Source: Neoaquamicrobium microcysteis
Lineage (GTDB): Bacteria > Pseudomonadota > Alphaproteobacteria > Rhizobiales > Rhizobiaceae
Direction: 5' to 3'
Assembly (NCBI RefSeq): GCF_008180155.1
Contig: NZ_VSZS01000058.1
Location: 62,001 to 126,000 of the forward strand
DNA: 64,000 nt
Shown: positions 1-7,400 of the stretch, piece after piece
Numbering within the stretch: the first letter of the stretch is position 1
How the letters are laid out: each line of letters begins with the position of its first letter
Program-made: the position numbers and the translations under genes
The notes under the pieces: model-generated
What the model saw: the letters and a program-made list of their open reading frames with translations, nothing else
Told to the model about the DNA's origin: nothing
Databases searched by the model: none

Positions 1-609
1 GTTCTGATCTGCACCATCGTGGGCGCCATCGTCGCACAGCAGGGCGCCTACCAGCTTCGTTGGTTCGGCGCGGAAATCTTCATCGTCGATCTGGTAGGGA
101 TACTGGCGCTGCGCGAACTGGGCGTCCTTTTGACCGCCATCATGGTCGCGGGTCGTTCAGGCAGCGCCATAACCGCCGAGATAGGGTCGATGCGGATGCG
201 CGAGGAGGTGGACGCGCTGAAGGTGATCGGCCTCAACCCCATCGGCGTGCTGGTGTTTCCGCGGCTGGTGGCTCTGGTGATCGCCATACCTTGCCTGACC
301 ATCATCGCGAACGCCGCAACGCTGGGCGGCGGCATGGCCGTGGCGTGGATGTATTCCGGCATCCCTCCGGAGCAGTTCATCGACCGGCTGCGCGCCAGCA
401 TCGACCTCTCGACGATCTTCGCCGGCCTCATCAAGGCCCCTTTCATGGCGCTCATTATCGGCATCGTCGCATCGGTCGAAGGCATGAAGGTGGGCGGAAG
501 TGCGGAATCGCTCGGCCGCCACGTCACCTCCTCGGTGGTGAAGGCCATCTTCGTCGTCATCGTGCTCGACGGCCTGTTCGCCATGTTCTACGTGGCCATC
601 GATTTCTGA
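1..609 (+). CDS. mlaE: MlaE-type ABC permease, 5' end missing
   Basis: This is the permease subunit of an inner-membrane Mla (MCE) lipid transporter that moves phospholipid between inner and outer membranes. The reading frame is open from base 1, so the start lies outside the window and 202 C-terminal codons are visible. The sequence shows the MlaE/DUF140 pattern: a conserved stretch around [15 protein letters not shown] near window residues 58-73, followed by four to five hydrophobic segments. The ATPase gene follows after 11 bp and the MCE gene after that, so the three form one operon. The family assignment is firm; the substrate is inferred from the family. Confidence 0.93.
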   Translation, partial: VLICTIVGAIVAQQGAYQLRWFGAEIFIVDLVGILALRELGVLLTAIMVAGRSGSAITAEIGSMRMREEVDALKVIGLNPIGVLVFPRLVALVIAIPCLTIIANAATLGGGMAVAWMYSGIPPEQFIDRLRASIDLSTIFAGLIKAPFMALIIGIVASVEGMKVGGSAESLGRHVTSSVVKAIFVVIVLDGLFAMFYVAIDF

Positions 610-620
610 CCGGAGCGAGG

Positions 621-1451
621 ATGGAACAGACCGAAACGCTGCACATGGACCCCAACGCTTCGCGCACGGAAGACACGCGCGAAGTCGTGCTGTCGGTGCG
701 CGACGTGACGGTGGCCTTCGGCGACAATGTGGTGCTCGACAATCTGTCGCTCGATGTCTATCGCGGCGAAATCCTGGGTTTCGTGGGCGCTTCGGGCACC
801 GGCAAGTCGGTGCTGCTGCGCACGGTGCTGGGGCTGACGCCCAAGCGCTCGGGCACCGTCTCCATTTTCGGGCTCGATCTCGACCAGATCGATGAGCAGC
901 AGAGGATGCAGGTGGACATGCGGCTTGGCGTGCTGTTCCAGCACGGGGCGCTGTTTTCCGCGCTGTCGGTGCGGGAAAACATCCAGGTGCCGATGCGCGA
1001 ATATCTCGACCTGCCGAAGAAGCTGATGGACGAACTGGCGATGCTGAAGTTGGAACTGGTCGGCCTGCCTCCGGACGCGGCCGACAAGTTTCCCTCGGAA
1101 CTCTCCGGCGGCATGATAAAGCGCGCCGCACTTGCCCGCGCGCTGGCGCTCGACCCCGATATCGTCTTCCTAGACGAACCGACTTCCGGCCTCGACCCCA
1201 TCGGCGCTGCCGATTTCGACGAACTGGTCGCCAAGCTGCGCGATACGATGGGCCTGACGGTCTACATGGTGACCCACGACCTCGACAGCCTGTTTTCGGT
1301 GTGCGACCGCATCGCGGTGCTCGGCAAGAAGAAGGTTCTCGTCGATGGGACCATCGAAGACATGATGAAATTCGACGATCCGTGGGTGAAGTCGTATTTC
1401 CGCGGCAAGCGCGCGCGGCAGATCGATCTCAAAGCCCGAGAGCAAGCGTAG
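621..1451 (+). CDS. mlaF: MlaF-type ABC transporter ATPase
   Basis: This is the cytoplasmic ATPase that drives the Mla/MCE lipid transporter. In 276 residues it shows a Walker A motif at about residues 56-63 (GASGTGKS), a Q-loop, the signature LSGGM, a Walker B ending in FLDEP and the switch His in a VTHD motif. The ATG at 621 lies 11 bp after the permease stop and is preceded by a GGAGCGAGG ribosome-binding sequence. The frame is open much further upstream, but that part only overlaps the permease gene. The MCE gene starts 10 bp after its stop. The operon order permease-ATPase-MCE protein is the usual one in alphaproteobacteria. Confidence 0.95.
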   Translation: MEQTETLHMDPNASRTEDTREVVLSVRDVTVAFGDNVVLDNLSLDVYRGEILGFVGASGTGKSVLLRTVLGLTPKRSGTVSIFGLDLDQIDEQQRMQVDMRLGVLFQHGALFSALSVRENIQVPMREYLDLPKKLMDELAMLKLELVGLPPDAADKFPSELSGGMIKRAALARALALDPDIVFLDEPTSGLDPIGAADFDELVAKLRDTMGLTVYMVTHDLDSLFSVCDRIAVLGKKKVLVDGTIEDMMKFDDPWVKSYFRGKRARQIDLKAREQA

Positions 1452-1461
1452 GGAAGGACGA

Positions 1462-2838
1462 ATGGAGACAAGAGCCAACTACGTCATCGTCGGCATCTTC
1501 ACGGTCCTGTCCGTGCTTGCCGCGTTCGGCTTCGTCTACTGGACATCCGGTGTCGGCGACAGGGGCGAGGTTTCGACGTTGCGCTTTCGCATTCCCGGTT
1601 CCGCGTCGGGCCTGACGCGCGGCAGCGTGGTGCTCTTCAACGGCATCAAGGTCGGCGACGTGACGCGTGTTTATATCGACGTGTCCAACCCGTCGGTGGC
1701 GATCGCGGAAGCCGAGGTCGACCGCCTGACGCCCATCACCGAGTCCACCCAGGCCGATGTCGGTCTTGCGGGCCTGACGACCGGCCAGGCGAATATCGAG
1801 CTTCGTGGCGGCAACCCGGCCGAGCCGAACTTGCTCGATCTGGCGGAGGCCGAGGGGACGATCGCCGAGATGACGGCCAACCCGTCAGCCGTTTCCAACC
1901 TGCTTGAGAGCGCGCAGAACATCTTCCGCCGGGCGGACTCGGTGCTGAGCGATCTGGAGGGGCTGGCGGGCGACGCAAGAGGCCCCATCACCCAGACGCT
2001 GCGCAACGTCGAAGAGTTTTCGGGCGCGCTCAGCCGCAATGCCGAGGGAATCGACCGGTTTCTTGCGAGCGTTACGTCGATGTCGGAGACGCTGTCGGGC
2101 GTGTCCGGTCGTCTGGATTCCACGCTGGCCGCGGCCGAAGACCTTATTCGGTCGGTAGATACCGACCAGATTTCGGCGACGGTGAATAACATCGAACAGT
2201 TCACGAGACGGATCGACGAAGCCAGCAGCGGGCTCGAAGGCATCATGGGCGAGGTGAACAGTGCCGCGAGCGAGATCGCGCGCTTCTCGGCTTCGGCGAA
2301 CGACACGCTGGCCAAGATCGACGGGGTTCTCGACGGGGTCGATGCTGCGGCCGTGCGTACGGCCCTGACCAATTTCGAGCAGGCAAGCACCACCGTCAAC
2401 GCCGCCGTCAACGACGTGGCGAAGGTGACCGAGCGGTTCGGGGAGCGGGCAGGCGACATAGATGGCATCATCACCGATGCGCAGCAGATCGCCGCTCGCC
2501 TCAACGAGGCATCGAAGCGGGTCGACGGCGTGCTGGCGCGCGTGGACAGCCTGCTGGGCTCGGGCGAGGCGGAAGGGCTCATGAGCGATGCGGGCGAGAC
2601 GCTGCGCGCGTTCCGCGAAGTGGCCGATACACTCAACGCGCGCATGGGCACCATCACCGACGGGCTGGCACGCTTCTCCGGACAGGGACTGCGCGAAGTC
2701 GAGTCGCTGGTGCGCGATTCGCGGCGCTCCATCACCCGCATCGAGCAGGCGATCACCGATCTGGAACGCAATCCGCAGCGTATAATTACCGGTGGAGCAG
2801 GCAGCGTGAGGGAGTATGACGGTCGTGCGCGACGTTGA
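1462..2838 (+). CDS. mlaD: MlaD/MCE-domain substrate-binding protein
   Basis: This is the periplasmic, membrane-anchored lipid-binding subunit of the MCE transporter. Of its 458 residues, about 8-30 form one N-terminal membrane segment and about 40-115 the MCE domain, with the Gly-rich region around LTRGSVVLFNGIKVG. The rest is a long, mostly helical, Asp/Ala/Thr-rich tail that extends to the C terminus. That length is typical of rhizobial MCE proteins, whereas enterobacterial MlaD is under 200 residues. The tail probably forms a helical bundle or tunnel reaching into the periplasm. Its start follows the ATPase stop by 10 bp and has a GGAAGGA ribosome-binding site. Confidence 0.93.
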   Translation: METRANYVIVGIFTVLSVLAAFGFVYWTSGVGDRGEVSTLRFRIPGSASGLTRGSVVLFNGIKVGDVTRVYIDVSNPSVAIAEAEVDRLTPITESTQADVGLAGLTTGQANIELRGGNPAEPNLLDLAEAEGTIAEMTANPSAVSNLLESAQNIFRRADSVLSDLEGLAGDARGPITQTLRNVEEFSGALSRNAEGIDRFLASVTSMSETLSGVSGRLDSTLAAAEDLIRSVDTDQISATVNNIEQFTRRIDEASSGLEGIMGEVNSAASEIARFSASANDTLAKIDGVLDGVDAAAVRTALTNFEQASTTVNAAVNDVAKVTERFGERAGDIDGIITDAQQIAARLNEASKRVDGVLARVDSLLGSGEAEGLMSDAGETLRAFREVADTLNARMGTITDGLARFSGQGLREVESLVRDSRRSITRIEQAITDLERNPQRIITGGAGSVREYDGRARR

Positions 2839-2913
2839 CATGGTCGACGCACACCGCCAAAAATTAACGGTTTTCAAGGGCCTGCACTCCGACGGCCGGT
2901 GGGACGAGTTGGT

Positions 2914-3519
2914 ATGATCGGTAGAAGTTTGAGAGCGTGCGCGCTCGTCGCACTCCTTGCTGTGTCCGGATGCGCTGCCCTGCCGGGCGGTGGGCCGGCG
3001 CCGCTGGACACCTATGATCTGACGGCTGGAACGGCGGTCGACCCAACGGAGCCGCGCCGGGGCCGGACGCAGGTTCTGGTTGCAGAGCCGACCGCGCTCA
3101 AGGTTCTTGACGGCGAGAATGTCGTGATCCGGCCGGCTGCAGGCTCGGTCGAGTTCCTCAAAGGCGCGCAGTGGGCCGACCGCCTGCCGCGCATCGTGCA
3201 GGCGCGGATGGTCGAGGCCCTGCAATCGACAGGCAGGCTCGGAGGCGTCGGCAAGCCGGGCGAGGGGCTGGCGATCGACTACCAGATCGTCACCGAGGTA
3301 CGCTCGTTCGAAATCCGGCTGGACGGTCCGGCGCGTGCCGAAGTGCGGCTCTACGTGAAGGTGCTGAACGACCGCAACGGTGTCGTGCGCGCCTCGCGCA
3401 GCTTCGCCGCATCCGCACCCGTCGGCGGTTCCGGCAACGATGCCTATGTCGCCGCGCTCGACCGCGCGCTCGCGCAGGTCCTGAACGAACTGGTGCCGTG
3501 GTCTCTGGGAACCATGTAG
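2914..3519 (+). CDS. ABC-type transport auxiliary lipoprotein (PqiC/LptE-like)
   Basis: This is an outer-membrane lipoprotein partner of the MCE transporter. The ATG at 2914 gives a clean lipoprotein signal peptide ending in the lipobox Val-Ser-Gly-Cys at about residue 20. A GTG at 2899 in the same frame would add only five residues. The mature part has the ABC_trans_aux pattern: a Tyr-Asp-Leu start, alternating beta segments, and a C-terminal stretch resembling FAASAPVGGSGNDAYVAALD. It lies 75 bp after mlaD on the same strand. I infer that it receives or anchors the MCE complex at the outer membrane, as PqiC does for PqiAB. Confidence 0.85.
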   Translation: MIGRSLRACALVALLAVSGCAALPGGGPAPLDTYDLTAGTAVDPTEPRRGRTQVLVAEPTALKVLDGENVVIRPAAGSVEFLKGAQWADRLPRIVQARMVEALQSTGRLGGVGKPGEGLAIDYQIVTEVRSFEIRLDGPARAEVRLYVKVLNDRNGVVRASRSFAASAPVGGSGNDAYVAALDRALAQVLNELVPWSLGTM

Positions 3520-3765
3520 AAAAGGTTACGCAGCCGCCTCTCGCTCGGAGGGCGCTTTGCGACGGTGATGTGCGCCCCCAAGGGACGCCGTGGCGTCAGC
3601 GTGAAACGAGGAGTTGGTCTGCTCGCGTTCTTACACCGTGTGGCCGACGGCTTTTTCGAGCAACTTGAGCTGCCTCGCTACGCCGATTTGCGGCCGGCCC
3701 TGGATCTCGTGAGCCGAACAAGTCGCCGCTGCGCCCTAGCAGAAGGAAGCGGCGGAAGGGCCGGG

Positions 3766-3879
3766 TCAGACTTCCTGATCGGGCGTGCGGCGGCCGCGCG
3801 CGCGGGCGGCATAGCCGCGGTAGGTGAGGTATGCGGTCAGCAGCAGGGCGGCGATAGCGGCAATCAGCAAGAGGTCCAT
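3766..3879 (-). CDS. 37-residue predicted membrane microprotein
   Basis: This short minus-strand frame encodes 37 residues: a short hydrophobic segment rich in Leu, Ile and Ala at residues 3-18, then a basic stretch (RARGRR) and an acidic end. That is the layout of a single-pass small membrane protein with a cytoplasmic positive tail. The ATG is preceded by a good AGGAG at seven-base spacing, which supports real translation. It stands alone between the mla lipoprotein gene and a second small lipoprotein gene. I do not recognise a family. The case rests on the ribosome-binding site and the clean hydrophobic/basic split. Confidence 0.55.
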   Translation of the reverse strand: MDLLLIAAIAALLLTAYLTYRGYAARARGRRTPDQEV

Positions 3880-4008
3880 GGGTGTCTCCTTTCAGGAAGG
3901 AAACGCATCATGCACGCGAGTGTTGCACGGCAAGGCGCAATCGCCCGCTCCAACCTCGTTTCTATCTGGAAGATTGCCGGATACGCCAACGTATGGGCGA
4001 AAGGCCAT

Positions 4009-4029
4009 GGCGCAGCCTCAGGCTGCGCC
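4009..4029 (-). terminator. Hairpin with the stop codon in its loop
   Basis: A perfect 9-bp stem (GGCGCAGCC / GGCTGCGCC) encloses a 3-nt loop. On the minus strand the loop is exactly the TGA stop of the small lipoprotein gene. Only a weak T-run follows (CCTTTCG), so intrinsic termination is plausible but not certain. Confidence 0.45.
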
Positions 4030-4350
4030 GCAGTTTCGCCGCTTCATTGAATTGTTCATTGCGGTGATCTCGCCGATGGCGCGCGCCTTTGCCCGCGCCG
4101 CGTCGCTGCGGCCGTCCGGAATGACGAGATCGAAGCCTGCGGATAGCGATTCCTGCTGCGGCTCGCGCTCCACATCCGGAGACAGACCGTGCTGCGCCGC
4201 AAGCTGGTTGCGCCGCTGCGTGAGCTCGCCGCACGGCACGGTGTCGAACTGCATGGAGCCGACGACCTCTCGCTCGCGCTGGACGGCGACGGAGTTCTGA
4301 CAGCCGGCAAGCGCAAGGGCCGTCAATGCCAGAACGATAGCTTTGCGCAT
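4018..4350 (-). CDS. Small lipoprotein of unknown function
   Basis: The gene encodes 110 residues. The N terminus is a lipoprotein signal peptide with the lipobox Leu-Ala-Gly-Cys, the Cys falling at residue 17. The mature part is hydrophilic and contains two further Cys residues (around CGEL and RRNCG near the C terminus) that could form a disulfide in the periplasm. I recognise no domain. It lies on the same strand as, and downstream of, the giant coiled-coil gene, but that gene's terminator separates them, so it is probably transcribed on its own. The ATG is preceded by an AGGAGAAGGA sequence. Confidence 0.75.
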   Translation of the reverse strand: MRKAIVLALTALALAGCQNSVAVQREREVVGSMQFDTVPCGELTQRRNQLAAQHGLSPDVEREPQQESLSAGFDLVIPDGRSDAARAKARAIGEITAMNNSMKRRNCGAA

Positions 4351-4437
4351 CGCGTGATCCTTCTCCTGTCCTGCGCGCGAAGCATCGGGTGCAAACGCGG
4401 CAAACTTAAGCCGCCGGGCGGCTTCCGTTCATTGCCC

Positions 4438-4470
4438 GAAAAAGACGAAGGCGGGACAAGCCCGCCTTCG
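4438..4470 (-). terminator. Rho-independent terminator of the giant coiled-coil gene
   Basis: On the minus strand a perfect 10-bp stem (CGAAGGCGGG / CCCGCCTTCG) with the 5-nt loop CTTGT is followed by TCTTTTTC. It begins 25 bp after the stop of the 1,831-residue gene, which it should terminate. Confidence 0.85.
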
Positions 4471-4494
4471 CAACGCTTCATGGCGCCGAGGGCC

Positions 4495-7400
4495 TTACTT
4501 CAACCTGCCGCTCGCATGCGCCAGCATGGTGTAGACCTTGCCGGTATCGGAGGTGAGGTAGGTCTGCGTCATCATGTTGTCGCGGTCGTTGCGGCCGACA
4601 TCCTGAAGCAACTTCTCGAAATCGCGGCAGTAGCGATCGACGGCTTCGCGGAAATCGCTGTCTGCCTGATACTTGCGGCGGATTTCCTCGAACGTCTGCT
4701 GGCCCTTCAGCGTGTAGAGCCGGCGGGTAAAGACGTTGCGCTCGCCACGGCGGTAGCGGTCCCAAAGCTCGATCGAGACTTCGTGGTCGATTGCGCGGGC
4801 GATATCGACCGAGAGCGAGTTGAGCGATTCGACCAGATGGAGCGGCGAACGCTCGGCACCGGCGGCCGGTGCTGCCTCCTCGCGCGACGCGCCGCGCAGC
4901 AGATCCTTGACCCAGCCGCCCGAAGGCGCCTGCGGATCGCGCTCACGAACCGGGGCGGCCGTCAGCCCACCGCGCAGCGGCGTGTCGGCTAACGGCGGCG
5001 CAGGCTTGCGCTCTGCCACAGGCGCTGCCGGGGGAGGCGTCAGCGAAGGGGCTGCGGCACGGGGCGCAGCCTTGCGGTCCGTCGCGTCGATGGCGCGGCC
5101 GGACTTCGCCACGATATCGGCCAGCTCCTTGAGCGCGTTGATCTGCTCGCTGACGGCACGGCGCATTGCGGAGGTGGACTGCTTGGTCTCCTCGGGCAGT
5201 TCCATCACGCCCTTCTTGACCTCTGCTCGGGTCTGCTCCAGCTCGCGGCGGATGGTGCCGGCGGTGCTGCGGATTTCTTCGGTCGCCTCGGCGAAGCGCT
5301 TGGCAGCGCCATCCACGGCCTCGGCGATCGCGGCGCGGATGTGCTCGGTCGAGGTGCGGGTGCGGCCTTCGGCCTTCTCCAGCGCGTTGCCGACGAGGTC
5401 CTCGAAGGAACGCATCACGCGCTCGATATCTTCCGACTTCTTGACGAGGCCGACGGCGAGGCTTTCCAGTGCCTGCTGGCGGCCGTCGAGCGTGGAGGCG
5501 AGGTCGTTCTGCGCCGAGCCGAGCAGGTCGGAGGCGGAGTTGAGCACCTGCGCATGCTCGTCGAAGCGCGTTGCGATTGCGGCGATGTCCTTGAGCGTGG
5601 AGGACGACAGCTCGGTCAGGCGGCCGGCGTTGGAGTCGATCAGGCGAGCCGAGCTTGCGAACGACTGGGCGGCGCGCTCCGTGCTGGAGGCAAAGCGCTC
5701 CGTCGTGCCCACGATCTTGTCGTCAAGGCTGACGAGGTTCGTCGCGGCCTGCTCGACGAGTTCGCCCAACTTCTCGTTCGACGCTGTGAGTCGGTCGATG
5801 AGGTTCGAGACATTGTCGGAAAGATTGTTGCTGGCTGCATCCACCGCCGTGAGCGTCTCGGCAGTACGGGTCGCAAGGGCGTTGACCAGTGCCGCGTTCT
5901 GCTGGCGAAGGCGCTCGGTCGCCTGTTCGGTGGCGATCTCGAGGCTCTTCTGGAGCTCGCCGCCGCTTTCCGCGAAGCGCTGCACCAGCGGAGCCGCGCG
6001 CTCGTCGAGAATACGGGCGAGGTCGGACGAGCGGGCCGACAGGAGAGCGTTGAGCTCCCGCGTACGCTCGTCGATCGTGAGGGCGGCTTCCGTCGCCGAC
6101 GTTCCGACCTGATCGTTGACCGCGGCGAATGCCTGGGAAAGCGCGTCGGCGCGAGCGCGCAAATCCGCCTCGGCACGGGAGATCTGCTCCTGCAGCTTCT
6201 CGCCGACATGTTCGACGCCTGCGCTCAGGCGCTGTTCGGCGCCAGAGATGTTGTCGTCGATGCGTGCGGCAATCGCGCTTGCGCCGGCAGCGAGGCGCTG
6301 GTCGGCACCATCGAGCGACTGAGCGATCGACGCCGCGCGAGCTTCGAGCTCGGCAGCTGTCTGCTGCGTGCGCGAAACGATGGCTTCGTCTGCCGTGGCG
6401 AAAATCTCGCCTATGGCTGCGGCACGCGCTTCCAGTTCGGAAGCCGTCTGCTGCGTCCGTGAAACAATGGCGTCGTCGGCCTTGGCGAAAATCTGACGTA
6501 TGGCTGCCGCGCGCGCTTCAAGCTCGGAAGCCGTTTGCTGCGTGCGTGAGACAATGGCGTCGTCAGCGTTCGCGAAGACCTCGGCGAGGGCAGAAGCGCG
6601 CTCTGCAAGGCGTTGGTCCGTGCCCTCGAACGAGCGGGCGATCTCGGCAGCGCGGTTGGCCAGCGACTGGGCGATGCTGTCGACCTGGCTGCCCAGTTCG
6701 GAGCCGGACAGCGAAATGCGGTCGGCCAGACGCTTGTCGGCGTCGTCGAAGGCGATGCGGATCTCGGCAGCGCGCGCCGAGAAGATGCCGGCCGCGTGCT
6801 CGGCATGGCCGCGCAGTTCTTCACCGGTAGCCAGCGTGCGCTCGGCAAGTCGACGTTCGGCGGCCTCGAAGACATCGGTAAATTCGCCTGCGCGGGCGGA
6901 GAGAGCCTGTGCGGCCTGTTCGGCGCGCGCGGCGATAAGCGCATCGGCATCGGCAACCGCCTTACCCGCTTCCTCGCCCAGTGAGGCGGTAACTTCCAGC
7001 ACCTTGTCGCGCAGCGAACCGGCAACCGCAACGGCGCTGCCTTCCAGTGCGCCCTTGACGTTCTGGACGCCGATGTTGAGGGCGCGCTCCATGCTCTGGG
7101 TGCGCTCCTCGATCACGCCGGACTGGCGGGCGAATGCCTCCTCGATCTTGGAAAGGTCCTCGCCGAGCGCATTGCGCACGCCTTCCGCGCCTGCATGCAG
7201 GGCGTTTTCCAGCGCCCTCGTATGCTCGGTGACGATGCCGGCATGATTGGCGAATGCGGTTTCGACGCGGGTGATGTCGTCACCAAGCGCGTTGCGCACC
7301 GTTTCGGCACCGGCGTTAAGCGTGTCGGCGAGCGCGCTGGTGCGGATTTCGATGGCACCGGCCTGCCGCTCGAAGGCATGATCGATGCGGGCGATATCCT

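Noticed and set aside
3550-3577. GGGCGC / GCGCCC stem after the mla lipoprotein gene.
   Set aside because: Loop of 16 bases and no T-run, so it is not a convincing terminator.
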